A DNA stretch of 64,000 nucleotides from Microbacterium croceum. GTDB lineage: Bacteria > Actinomycetota > Actinomycetes > Actinomycetales > Microbacteriaceae. The stretch lies in NCBI RefSeq assembly GCF_023091245.1, contig NZ_JAHWXN010000002.1, positions 124,001 to 188,000 of the forward strand, given 5' to 3'. A program made the translations under genes and the position numbers. Shown here one piece after another: positions 16,948 through 24,967 of the stretch. The notes under the pieces were generated by a model. It searched no databases and was not told the DNA's origin. It saw only the letters and a program-made list of their open reading frames with translations. The first letter of the stretch is position 1. Each line of letters starts with the position of its first letter.

Positions 16948-17421
16948 TCAGGCGGCTGCCTGCTCCTTGATCGACTCGACGGCGGCGTTGAAGCCGCCGC
17001 TGGTGAGCGAGGACCCCGCCACGCGGCTGACGTTCAGATCGTCGATGGACTTGCCCTCCACCTCTGCGGCAATGCCGTCGATGAACGCGCCCTGGTACTG
17101 CTCGGTCTCACGCGCCTGCGGATCGCCGGTCACTTCGACGTCGGTCACGACGCCATCGGCGAGCGTGAGCGTCACGGAGATCTTCTCGACGCTCTCGGGA
17201 GTCTGGTACGAGCCGTCCGCGGTGTAGGTGCCGTCGACGTAGGTACCAGAGGCGCTGTCGGACCCGGTGCTGGAGCTGGACGGCGCTGAGCTGCTCTCAC
17301 CGGAGTTCGAGGTGTCTTCTGCCGCAGGCGTGCCGGAGCAGCCTGCGAGGACGAAGAGCCCTGCGATTCCGACGAGGGCGGAACCCTTGCGGACAGAGGT
17401 CGGTACGGTCGTGCGGATCAT
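16948..17421 (-). CDS. FMN-binding domain lipoprotein (RnfG/NqrC-like)
   Basis: 157 aa. Signal peptide with lipobox LAGC, lipidated Cys28, then a Ser-rich linker (about 30-60) and one FMN_bind domain. The C-terminal AGSSLTS (residues 135-141) occupies the place of the flavinylation motif [S/T]GA[S/T] of RnfG/NqrC proteins, with Ser137 or Ser138 as candidate acceptor. It is likely anchored on the outer face of the membrane and loaded by the adjacent ApbE. It is first in the operon, so its expression probably sets that of the system. Confidence 0.88.
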   Translation of the reverse strand: MIRTTVPTSVRKGSALVGIAGLFVLAGCSGTPAAEDTSNSGESSSAPSSSSTGSDSASGTYVDGTYTADGSYQTPESVEKISVTLTLADGVVTDVEVTGDPQARETEQYQGAFIDGIAAEVEGKSIDDLNVSRVAGSSLTSGGFNAAVESIKEQAAA

Positions 17422-17479
17422 GAGGGTCCTCCCGGCTCGATGAGAGACAACTGTATGCCTGTGAATCGACCGTAGGGAT

Positions 17480-17509
17480 TCGGCCTATGCGCGGGCTGTG
17501 GGAGGCCGA
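17480..17509 (-). terminator. weak inverted repeat after prs
   Basis: TCGGCCT (17480-17486) and AGGCCGA (17503-17509) with a 16-base loop, located 8 bases past the prs stop on the minus strand. There is no T-run. It could end the glmU-prs transcript before the flavin-transfer operon; the evidence is only the stem. Confidence 0.3.
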
Positions 17510-17517
17510 TGCCTTGC

Positions 17518-18552
17518 CTAGGCGTCCCCTCCGAACATGCTCGTCACGGAACCGTCCTCGAACACCTCGTGGATCGCGCGCGCCAGCAGCGGCGCGATCG
17601 GGAGGATCGTGAGACCGTCCCAGCGACGGGACTCGGTCAGCGGGATCGTGTCGGTGATGACGACCTCGTCGATGGAGGAGTCCTGGAGGCGCTCGGATGC
17701 CGGGTCGCTGAAGATCGCGTGGGTCGCCGCGACGATGACGCGGTGGGCGCCTGCAGCCTTGAGCGCCTGCGCGGCCTTGACGATCGTGCCACCCGTGTCG
17801 ATCATGTCGTCGACCAGCAGGCAGGTGCGTCCCTCGACCGTTCCCACGATCTCGTGCACCGAGACCTGGTTCGCAACCTTGGGGTCACGACGCTTGTGGA
17901 TGATGGCGAGCGGAGCGCCGAGGCTGTCCGACCAGGTGTCGGCCACGCGGACGCGCCCCATGTCGGGCGAGACGACCGTGAGGATCTCGCGGTCCGCCGG
18001 GCTCAGCGTGCGCTTGAAGTGGTCCAGCAGCACGGGCTTGGCGAACAGGTGGTCGACGGGTCCGTCGAAGAAGCCCTGGATCTGCGCGGCGTGCAGGTCC
18101 ACGCTCATGACGCGGTCGGCGCCGGCGGTCTTCAGCAGGTCGGCGACGAGACGGGCGCTGATCGGCTCGCGACCGCGGCCCTTCTTGTCCTGCCGGGAAT
18201 ACGGATAGTAGGGAGCGACGACCGTGATGCGCTTGGCCGATGCGCGCTTGGCGGCGTCGATCATGATCAGCGTCTCCATGAGCCACTCGTTCACCGGCTC
18301 ACCGAAGGTCTGGATCAGGAACAGATCGCAGCCGCGGATCGAGACCTCGAACCGCGCGTAGATCTCACCCGACGCGAACGTGCGGTGCTCTGTCGGAGCG
18401 ATCTCGGTGCCGAGCGACGCGGCGACATCGGCGAGAAGCTGCGGGTGCGAGCGCCCACCGGCGACCACCAACCGCTTCTTCGTCTTGGCGACCAGTCCCG
18501 GCGCGATGCCGTTGTCGCGATCCAGTTCGACCGTCTTCTTCTTGCGCGCCAT
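17518..18552 (-). CDS. prs: ribose-phosphate diphosphokinase
   Basis: Makes PRPP from ribose 5-phosphate and ATP for nucleotide, His and Trp synthesis. 344 aa, slightly longer than typical because of a ~25-residue Lys-rich N-terminus. Visible are the flexible loop ATP site RQDKKGRGREPISARLVADLL, the metal-binding VDLHAAQIQGFF, and the PRPP loop LLVDDMIDTGGTIVKAA. It follows glmU by 6 bases in the common actinobacterial glmU-prs pair, with tRNA-Gln directly upstream. Confidence 0.97.
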   Translation of the reverse strand: MARKKKTVELDRDNGIAPGLVAKTKKRLVVAGGRSHPQLLADVAASLGTEIAPTEHRTFASGEIYARFEVSIRGCDLFLIQTFGEPVNEWLMETLIMIDAAKRASAKRITVVAPYYPYSRQDKKGRGREPISARLVADLLKTAGADRVMSVDLHAAQIQGFFDGPVDHLFAKPVLLDHFKRTLSPADREILTVVSPDMGRVRVADTWSDSLGAPLAIIHKRRDPKVANQVSVHEIVGTVEGRTCLLVDDMIDTGGTIVKAAQALKAAGAHRVIVAATHAIFSDPASERLQDSSIDEVVITDTIPLTESRRWDGLTILPIAPLLARAIHEVFEDGSVTSMFGGDA

Positions 18553-18558
18553 GTTCGC

Positions 18559-19989
18559 CTATTCCGCCGCTCGTTCTCGGGCTGCGGCGTCCGCCGCACC
18601 CGTTCCTGCCCTGTTCTTCTCGACCCAGCCGTCGATGTTGCGCTGAGGCGCGACGGTCATGGCCAGAGCGCCGGCGGGGACATCCTTGCGGACGACGGCA
18701 CCGGCGCCGGTCTTCGCGCCGGCTCCCAGCCTAACGGGCGCGACGAGCACCGTGTGCGAGCCGGTGTGAACCTCATCCTCGATCACCGTGCGGTGCTTGT
18801 TCACGTCGTCGTAGTTGGCGGTGATGGTGCTCGCGCCGAGGTTGACGCCACGACCGATCGTCGCGTCTCCGACGTACGAGAGGTGCGGGACCTTGCTGCC
18901 CTCGCCGATCTCGGCGTTCTTCGTCTCGACGTAGGCGCCGATCTTGCCCTTCGGGCCCAGCACGGTGCCGGCGCGCAGGTACGAGAACGGTCCGACGGTG
19001 GCTCCGGCGCCGATCACGGAGTGCGTGGCGTCGGTGCGACGAACGCTCGCGTCCTCGCCGACCTCGCACGCGACCAGCGTCGTGTCCGGTCCGATGATCG
19101 CCCCCGCGCCGACGATCGTGGCGCGCAGGATGTGGCTGTTGGGGAGGATGGTGACGTCGGGGGCAAGCGTCACGTCGTCATCGATCCAGGTCGTCGCCGG
19201 GTCGATGACCGTGACCCCTTCGCGCTGCCACCTGCGCACGATGCGGTCGTTGAGCACGCGCCCCGCTTCGGCGAGCTGCACGCGGTCGTTGATCCCGAAG
19301 GTCGACGCGGTGTCGATCGCGATCTCGGCGGCCACGCGCTGCTCGGCAGCGCGGAGCAGCTCGATCACGGTGGTGAGGTACATCTCCCCCTGCGCGTTGT
19401 CCTGACCGACCTGAGCGAGGTAGGTGCGCAGCTCCGGCGCCCGGAACACGTAGACGCCCGCGTTGATCTCGGTGACGGCGGCCTCTTCGGCCGTGGCATC
19501 CTTCTGCTCGACGATGCGCTGCACGGTGCCGTCGGCGTCGCGGATCACACGGCCGTATCCGCTCGGGTCCTCGAGTCGGGCGCTCAGCAGGGTGGCTGCG
19601 GCCTCCGCGGCCCGGTGCCCGGCGATGAGCGCCTGGAGCGTGCTGGCCTCGAGCAGCGGAACGTCGCCGGAGAGCACGAGCACATCGCCGTCGAAGTCGG
19701 CAGGAAGCGCATCGATCGCGACCTGCACCGCACGACCGGTGCCGGGGACGTCATCCTGGTCGATGAAGATCGCGTGCGGATAGTCCTTGCTCAGGGCCGT
19801 GACGACCTGGTCGCGCTCATGGCGCACGACGACCTCGACGTGAGCCGCCTCCAGCACGGCGGCCGTGGTGAGCACGTGCCCGACCAGCGGACGTCCGCCG
19901 ATCGCATGAAGCACCTTCGGCAGGCGCGACTTCATGCGAGTGCCTTGGCCCGCTGCGAGGATGATGATCGCGAGATTGTTCTCTGTCAT
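18559..19989 (-). CDS. glmU: bifunctional UDP-GlcNAc pyrophosphorylase / GlcN-1-P acetyltransferase
   Basis: Final two steps to UDP-GlcNAc, a peptidoglycan precursor. 476 aa. N-terminal nucleotidyltransferase with LAAGQGTRMKSRLPKVLH; C-terminal left-handed beta-helix hexapeptide repeats with acetyltransferase elements such as YVETKNAEIGEGSKVPHLSYVGDA. The start ATG at 19989 matches the family N-terminus (MTENNLAIIILAAG). It lies only one base after the tRNA-Gln 3' end, so translation must begin on a near-leaderless RNA after tRNA processing or use GGCGGAG in the tRNA acceptor arm as RBS. The frame continues upstream through the tRNA, but that is not coding. Confidence 0.97.
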   Translation of the reverse strand: MTENNLAIIILAAGQGTRMKSRLPKVLHAIGGRPLVGHVLTTAAVLEAAHVEVVVRHERDQVVTALSKDYPHAIFIDQDDVPGTGRAVQVAIDALPADFDGDVLVLSGDVPLLEASTLQALIAGHRAAEAAATLLSARLEDPSGYGRVIRDADGTVQRIVEQKDATAEEAAVTEINAGVYVFRAPELRTYLAQVGQDNAQGEMYLTTVIELLRAAEQRVAAEIAIDTASTFGINDRVQLAEAGRVLNDRIVRRWQREGVTVIDPATTWIDDDVTLAPDVTILPNSHILRATIVGAGAIIGPDTTLVACEVGEDASVRRTDATHSVIGAGATVGPFSYLRAGTVLGPKGKIGAYVETKNAEIGEGSKVPHLSYVGDATIGRGVNLGASTITANYDDVNKHRTVIEDEVHTGSHTVLVAPVRLGAGAKTGAGAVVRKDVPAGALAMTVAPQRNIDGWVEKNRAGTGAADAAARERAAE

Positions 19990-19990
19990 G

Positions 19991-20062
19991 CTCCGCCGCC
20001 AGGACTCGAACCTAGACCTCACAGCTCCAAAGGCTGTCGTGCTGCCATTACACCACGGCGGA
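19991..20062 (-). tRNA. tRNA-Gln (anticodon TTG)
   Basis: 72 bases on the minus strand. The 7-bp acceptor stem TCCGCCG/CGGCGGA is perfect, followed by discriminator G at 19991. D arm GTGTAATGGCAGCAC; anticodon stem ACAGC/GCTGT with loop CTTTGGA gives anticodon TTG; T arm CTAGG-TTCGAGT-CCTGG. CCA is not encoded. One base (C) separates the discriminator from the ATG of glmU. Confidence 0.96.
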
Positions 20063-20186
20063 CCGTGCCGCCCCGAGGGACGCCACCGGTCAATTCTGCC
20101 ACGCCCGGGGCCCCGGCCCGGCGCGTCCGCGAAACAGGCGTCGCGGTCGTCATCCGCGCGAAACACGAGCCCGCGATGATGTCACC

Positions 20187-20687
20187 GTGAACATCGTCAT
20201 CGAGCGCATCGAGACCGCTACTCCGCAACTCGCGGCATTCCTGCGCGCCCACCATCGGGACATGGCGGGGACGGCGCCTCCGGAGAGTCAGCATGCACTG
20301 CCGCTCGCCGATCTCCTGGCACCGGGCGTGCGGCTCTTCGCCGCGGTGGAGGACGGGCGCCCGCTCTCGACGGGCGCACTCGCCCCGATCGACGAGGAGC
20401 ACGAGGAGCTCAAGTCGATGCGCACGGACCCCGCGCAGCGCGGACGAGGGCTCGCGACGGCGATGCTGTCGTTCCTGCAGGCGGATGCCGTGGCGCGCGG
20501 CGTCCGCCGGATCTCGCTCGAGACCGGCAGTCAGGACTTCTTCCGCCCGGCCCGCGCTCTCTACGCGCGCGCTGGTTTCGTGGAGTGCGCACCGTTCGGC
20601 CGCTACCTCCCCGATCCGCACAGCACGTTCATGACGCTGTCCCTGGACGCGGTCGACGGCGAGCCGCCGAGCGAGCGCACGCGATAA
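20187..20687 (+). CDS. GNAT-family N-acetyltransferase
   Basis: 166 aa. Acetyl-CoA-binding motif A is visible as LKSMRTDPAQRGRGLATAMLSFLQADA (Q/R-x-x-G-x-G/A). Motif B ends in FFRPARALYARAGFVECAPFG. GTG start at 20187 lacks a clear RBS. It is divergent from tRNA-Gln and just upstream of a MarR regulator (7-base gap), so the two may be co-transcribed. Relatives acetylate small amines; the substrate here is unknown. Confidence 0.87.
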   Translation: MNIVIERIETATPQLAAFLRAHHRDMAGTAPPESQHALPLADLLAPGVRLFAAVEDGRPLSTGALAPIDEEHEELKSMRTDPAQRGRGLATAMLSFLQADAVARGVRRISLETGSQDFFRPARALYARAGFVECAPFGRYLPDPHSTFMTLSLDAVDGEPPSERTR

Positions 20688-20694
20688 TGGAGGG

Positions 20695-21189
20695 ATGAGC
20701 GCAACGGACGAGGTCGATCGGATCGTCGGCGCGTGGAACACGCAGCGGCCCGACCTCGACTTCTCGCCCCTCGAGGTGCTGTCGCGCATGGACCGCCTGT
20801 CGCGACACCTGGATCGCGCACGCCGCGACGTCTTCCGCCGCAGCGATCTCGAGCCGTGGGAGTGGGACGTGCTGTCGGCGCTGCGCCGTGCCGGTGCCCC
20901 CTTCCAGCTCTCGCCCAAGCAGCTGTTGCAGCAGACCCTGGTCTCCAGCGGCACCATGACGAACCGGATCGACCGCCTCGTCGGCCGTCGCTTCGTGCGC
21001 CGTGAGGCTGATCCGGGCGACGGACGCAGTGTGCTGGTGATCCTGACCGATGACGGGCGCATCCGCGTGGACGCCGCGATCACCCGGCTGGTCGACGTCG
21101 AGGCCGCTCTGCTGCAGGCCCTCTCGCGCGGAGATCGCGACCGCCTGGCCGGACTGCTGCGCAAGCTCAGCCTGAGCTTCGACGCGTGA
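20695..21189 (+). CDS. MarR-family transcriptional regulator
   Basis: 164 aa. Winged helix in the centre: LSPKQLLQQTLVSSGTMTNRIDRLVGRRFVRREADPGDGRSVLVILTDDG covers the recognition helix and the wing with the conserved D-x-R/G-D-x-R-S segment. ATG at 20695 is directly preceded by GGAGGG, and GATAAT at 20683-20688 lies 6 bases upstream, so leaderless initiation is possible. Target genes probably include itself and the neighbouring acetyltransferase. Confidence 0.92.
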   Translation: MSATDEVDRIVGAWNTQRPDLDFSPLEVLSRMDRLSRHLDRARRDVFRRSDLEPWEWDVLSALRRAGAPFQLSPKQLLQQTLVSSGTMTNRIDRLVGRRFVRREADPGDGRSVLVILTDDGRIRVDAAITRLVDVEAALLQALSRGDRDRLAGLLRKLSLSFDA

Positions 21190-21202
21190 ACGGCGGCTGC
21201 TG

Positions 21203-22153
21203 ATGGGCATGCTCTCTCCCCTGCCCGTGCGCGACGGCGTGGGCGCCACCCGGCTGCATCTGCCGATGAGCGGTCCGTGGCCGACGGTCGCCGACTACAT
21301 GATCGAGCGCTTCTTCCATCTCGAGCCCGAGCAGGTGCATGAGCGGTTCGATCTCGGCGAGATCGTCGCCATCGATGGCCGCGCCCTCCCCCGGGACACT
21401 CCACTGGGTGTCGAGGAGTTCATCTGGTACTACCGCAAGCCTCCCGTCGAGACGGAGATCCCGTTCGCGGTCGAGGTGCTGTACCAGGATGACGATCTGC
21501 TCGTGGTCGACAAGCCGCACTTCTTGCCGACCACGCCGGGCGGCAAGTTCCTGCAGAACTCGGCACTCGTGCGTCTGCGCAATCTGCTCGACAACCCGGA
21601 CCTGGCGCCGATCCACCGCCTCGACCGCGCCACCGCGGGGCTGCTGATGTTCTCGGTGCGGCCGCAGAGCCGCGGGCCGTACCAGCTGATGCTCCAGAAC
21701 CGTGAGGTGGAGAAGGTCTACGAAGCGGTCTCCGCCGTGCCGGAGGGCTGGGACCCGACGGCGCCCACGCTCCGGGGGCAGCCGTTCCCCCTCGTCTACC
21801 GCAACCACATCCGCAAGGATCGTGGCGAACTGCTCGTGCAGGTCGACGACGTCCGCGAGCCGAACTCCGAGACGCTGATCGAGCTGATCGGCAGCGACGA
21901 CCACGTCGTGCACACGCTGCTGCGTCCGCACACCGGCAAGATGCACCAGCTGCGCGTGCATCTGGCAGCTCTCGGCATCGGGATCCTGAACGACCCGTTC
22001 TACCCCGCGCTGCGGGGAGAGCTCCCCGACGACTACGCGCGCCCCCTGCAGCTCCTCGCGCGCGAGCTGCGCTTCGTCGACCCGATCAGCGGAGAGCAGC
22101 GCGTGTTCACCAGCGCACGCTCCCTGCAGGATGCTCCCGTCAGCGGCGCATGA
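21203..22153 (+). CDS. RluA-family 23S/tRNA pseudouridine synthase
   Basis: 316 aa. Catalytic motif PIHRLDRATAGLLMFS carries the conserved Asp of the family. The N-terminal region (about 30-75) looks S4-like, and YQDDDLLVVDKPHFLPTTPGG is the typical entry strand. The C-terminal HTLLRPHTGKMHQLRVHLAALGIGILNDPFY is conserved in RluA proteins. The last 14 bases overlap the convergent metI gene. The target uridine cannot be assigned from sequence. Confidence 0.93.
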   Translation: MGMLSPLPVRDGVGATRLHLPMSGPWPTVADYMIERFFHLEPEQVHERFDLGEIVAIDGRALPRDTPLGVEEFIWYYRKPPVETEIPFAVEVLYQDDDLLVVDKPHFLPTTPGGKFLQNSALVRLRNLLDNPDLAPIHRLDRATAGLLMFSVRPQSRGPYQLMLQNREVEKVYEAVSAVPEGWDPTAPTLRGQPFPLVYRNHIRKDRGELLVQVDDVREPNSETLIELIGSDDHVVHTLLRPHTGKMHQLRVHLAALGIGILNDPFYPALRGELPDDYARPLQLLARELRFVDPISGEQRVFTSARSLQDAPVSGA

Positions 22154-22799
22154 CCTTGCGAGCGAGGCGCGTGCCGAGCAGCTGCATGACGTGCACGAAC
22201 ACCACGATCAGGATGATCGCCGCCCACATCACGACAGGCTCGAACTTGCGGAAGCCGTAGATCTGGGCGAAGGCGCCGAGACCGCCACCTCCCACGAGGC
22301 CGGCCATGGCCGTCATGTCGATCAACGCCACCACGATGAAGGTGTACCCGAGGATGAGCGGTCCGAGCGATTCGGGTATCGCCACCGTGAACAGGATGCG
22401 CCAGGGACCTGCGCCCATGGCGCGCGCCGCCTCGATGACACCGGGCGAGACCGAGACGAGGTGCTGCTCGACGATGCGCCCGATCGCGAACGCGGCGGCG
22501 AGTCCGATGATGAACGCGCCGGCCGTCGTGCCGATGCCGACGCCGATCACAGCACGAGCCAACGGCTGGGCGACGGCCATGAAGATCACGAACGGGATCG
22601 GCCGGAAGAAGTTGACGATGAGGTTCGCGATCACCGAGACGACGACGTTCTGCGCCAGCCCGCCGGGGCGGGTCACGTAGAGGATCACGCCGATCACGAG
22701 ACCCAGGATGCCGCCGAGCACGAGGGCGAACGAGGTCATGTACAGGGTCTCGAGCGCAGCCGCCCAGAACTCGGGCCAGAGCTCCATCAGACGATCCAT
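22140..22799 (-). CDS. metI: methionine ABC transporter permease
   Basis: 219 aa, five to six TM segments. The EAA-type cytoplasmic loop IEAARAMGAGPWRILFTVAIPESLGPLI identifies a binding-protein-dependent permease. Sequence and partners match MetI. Its ATG overlaps the metN stop (TGATG), giving translational coupling. It is the last gene of metQ-metN-metI. Confidence 0.95.
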   Translation of the reverse strand: MDRLMELWPEFWAAALETLYMTSFALVLGGILGLVIGVILYVTRPGGLAQNVVVSVIANLIVNFFRPIPFVIFMAVAQPLARAVIGVGIGTTAGAFIIGLAAAFAIGRIVEQHLVSVSPGVIEAARAMGAGPWRILFTVAIPESLGPLILGYTFIVVALIDMTAMAGLVGGGGLGAFAQIYGFRKFEPVVMWAAIILIVVFVHVMQLLGTRLARKVMRR

Positions 22800-23842
22800 C
22801 AGCGGGCCTCCTCTCGCGCGATCTCGGTCACGTGGACGCGTTCCCCGATGGCCGCGAGGGCCCCATCGATCGCGGCGCTCTCGCCGCGGATCGCGAGCGT
22901 GAGATGCCCGAACGCGCGTCCGCGGATGTCGTTGATGCCGCCGTAGACGAGCTCGAAGTCCAACCCGGCCGCGGCCAGGTCGAGGAAGACCTGCGCCTGC
23001 GATGAGTCGCCGTCGCGGAACGAGAACGTGACGAGGCGGCCCTGGTGCCGCTCGCGCAGCACGGACAGCTCAGCCGGCGAGGGCACACCCTTGACGACGG
23101 TGCCCACGAACCGCTGCGACGCGGGGTTCTGCGGAGCGGAGAACACGTCGAAGACGTCGCCCTGCTCGATCACGCGCCCGCGCTCCATCACGGCGACCTT
23201 GGTGGCGATGGTCTGGATCACGTCCATCTCGTGCGTGATCACGACGATCGTGATGCCCTGCTCCTCGTTGACGCGCTTGAGCAGATCGAGCACCTCGTGC
23301 GTGGTCTGCGGGTCCAGCGCGCTGGTGGCCTCGTCGGCGAGCAGGATGGCCGGCCCTGTCGCGAGCGCGCGGGCGATGCCGACGCGCTGCTTCTGCCCTC
23401 CGGAGAGCTGCTCCGGGTAGGCCTTCGCCTTGTCGGAGAGACCGACGAAGGACAGCAGCTCGGTGACGCGCGCGTCGATGTCGGGCTTCTTCCAGCCCGC
23501 GAGCGTGAGCGGGTAGGCGATGTTCGCCCGCACGTTCCGCGAGGAGAAGAGGTTGAACTGCTGGAAGATCATGCCGATGCCGCCGCGGACCTTGCGCAGC
23601 TCGCTCTCTCGGAGGGCGGTGATGTCGACGCCGTCGACCAGGATCGTGCCGCTGGTCGCCGGCTCGAGGGCGTTGATCAGCCGCACGAGCGTGGACTTGC
23701 CCGCTCCGGAGTAGCCGATGATGCCGAACACGTCGCCCTTCTCGATCGAGAGGGTGACGTCGTCGACGGCGATGACCTCGCCGTCACCCGGCGTGCGGGA
23801 CGGGTAGGCCTTCGACACGTTCGTCAGGCTCACGATCGGCAT
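22799..23842 (-). CDS. metN: methionine ABC transporter ATP-binding protein
   Basis: 347 aa. Walker A GYSGAGKST, signature LSGGQKQRVGIARA, Walker B ILLADEATSALD, switch ITHEMD. The C-terminal ~75 residues form the NIL (ACT-like) regulatory domain, which in E. coli MetN senses intracellular methionine. It powers uptake through MetI with lipoprotein MetQ. Two hairpins between metQ and metN may dampen expression relative to the binding protein. Confidence 0.95.
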   Translation of the reverse strand: MPIVSLTNVSKAYPSRTPGDGEVIAVDDVTLSIEKGDVFGIIGYSGAGKSTLVRLINALEPATSGTILVDGVDITALRESELRKVRGGIGMIFQQFNLFSSRNVRANIAYPLTLAGWKKPDIDARVTELLSFVGLSDKAKAYPEQLSGGQKQRVGIARALATGPAILLADEATSALDPQTTHEVLDLLKRVNEEQGITIVVITHEMDVIQTIATKVAVMERGRVIEQGDVFDVFSAPQNPASQRFVGTVVKGVPSPAELSVLRERHQGRLVTFSFRDGDSSQAQVFLDLAAAGLDFELVYGGINDIRGRAFGHLTLAIRGESAAIDGALAAIGERVHVTEIAREEAR

Positions 23843-23875
23843 GTGCTGCTCCGGTCTGGATCTCGGGGGAATGAC

Positions 23876-23936
23876 GAATCGGGTGACGCACGACGCGCCA
23901 CCCGATTCTCTCGCATCAGGCGGGATTCCTCCCGCC
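23876..23936 (-). other. two hairpins between metQ and metN
   Basis: 10-bp perfect stem GAATCGGGTG/CACCCGATTC (23876-23885, 23899-23908) and 7-bp stem GGCGGGA/TCCCGCC (23919-23925, 23930-23936) with a TTCC loop. Both lie in the 99-base gap after the metQ stop. They could be partial terminators or 3'-end stabilisers that raise MetQ over MetN/MetI. No T-run. Confidence 0.5.
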
Positions 23937-23941
23937 CGCGC

Positions 23942-24853
23942 TCACTTCTGTGCTTCGGTGTCTTCCTGGACCTTCTTCAGCGAGGCGACCAGGTCCTCGA
24001 CAGGCGTCTGGAGCGCCACCGCGGTGCCGCCCGACGACGAGAGCAGACCGGCCTGGACGGCCTCGTTGGTCTGGAAGATCTCGACCAGCTTCAGGTAGGT
24101 GGGGTTGTCGGCATCCTCGGCGCGAGCCGCGAAGATGTTGACGTAGGGCAGGGCGTTCGGGTCCTCCGGGTCGTCCTGCGCGATGGCGTCATCGGAGGTG
24201 AGACCGGCGTCTTCGATGAAGTCGTTGTTGATGATCGCCGCGGCGACATCGGGCAGCGAGGTCGGGATCAGGGCCGCCTCGAGCGCGGTGACCTTGACCT
24301 TGGACTTGGCCGTGTCGACATCGGCGAGGTCGGAGAAGATCGATCCGCCGCTCTTGAGCTCGATCAGACCGGCCGTCTGCAGCACCAGGAGGCCACGAGC
24401 CTGGTTCGTCGCGTCGTCGGGGACTGCGACGGTCTCGCCCTCGGGGATGCTGTCGACGTCGTCGTACTTGGTCGAGTAGAGACCGAGCGGGTAGATCGCG
24501 GTGGAGCCGATCGGGGTGAGGTCGGCACCCGCGTTCACGTTGTAGTCCGCGAGGTAGGCGATGTGCTGGAACTGGTTGAGGTCGATCTCGCCCTCGGTCA
24601 ACGCCGGGTTGGGCTGCTCGTACGAGCCGAAGTCGACGAGCTCGACCGTGATGCCCTCTTCCGCGGCGGCATCGACGAACGGCTCCCACTGGTCGTCGCC
24701 CTTGTTGACGACGCCGATCTTGACGACCTCGGGCGTAGTCGATTCTCCGCTGCCGGAGCCGGCCTCGGACGATGCCGTGGCGCAGCCGGCGAGGGCGACG
24801 AAGAGCGGGACCGCGGCGAGCGCGGCGATGATGGACGTGGTACGGCGGGACAT
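23942..24853 (-). CDS. metQ: methionine-binding lipoprotein of the NlpA/MetQ family
   Basis: 303 aa. Signal peptide and lipobox LAGC, lipidated Cys24, Ser/Gly linker, then an NlpA fold with VKIGVVNKGDDQWEPFVDAA and DLNQFQHIAYLADYN, the conserved F-Q-H ligand-site region. It captures methionine (or a derivative) outside the membrane for MetNI. It is first of the operon. The 114-base upstream region shows a possible TAACGT -10 box but no recognisable SAM riboswitch. Confidence 0.92.
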   Translation of the reverse strand: MSRRTTSIIAALAAVPLFVALAGCATASSEAGSGSGESTTPEVVKIGVVNKGDDQWEPFVDAAAEEGITVELVDFGSYEQPNPALTEGEIDLNQFQHIAYLADYNVNAGADLTPIGSTAIYPLGLYSTKYDDVDSIPEGETVAVPDDATNQARGLLVLQTAGLIELKSGGSIFSDLADVDTAKSKVKVTALEAALIPTSLPDVAAAIINNDFIEDAGLTSDDAIAQDDPEDPNALPYVNIFAARAEDADNPTYLKLVEIFQTNEAVQAGLLSSSGGTAVALQTPVEDLVASLKKVQEDTEAQK

Positions 24854-24967
24854 AGTGATGCGGGTTCCTCTCTCAGGGACTCGAATACGTTAGGCAGGCT
24901 CGGGCGCGGGCGCGGAATCGAGTCGTCACACAGCGTCACAGCCCGGCATACCGGTACTCAGAGGACC

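Noticed and set aside
19990..20166. N-terminal extension of the glmU frame
   Set aside because: The frame stays open through the tRNA, but the tRNA cloverleaf is unambiguous and the GlmU family N-terminus begins at the ATG at 19989.
17509..20190. 893-codon open frame on the + strand
   Set aside because: Antisense to prs, glmU and tRNA-Gln; no domain or RBS; a GC-rich shadow.
24854..24967. SAM riboswitch before metQ
   Set aside because: The leader is short and lacks a recognisable SAM-I, SAM-II or SAM-IV core; only a -10 box is visible.
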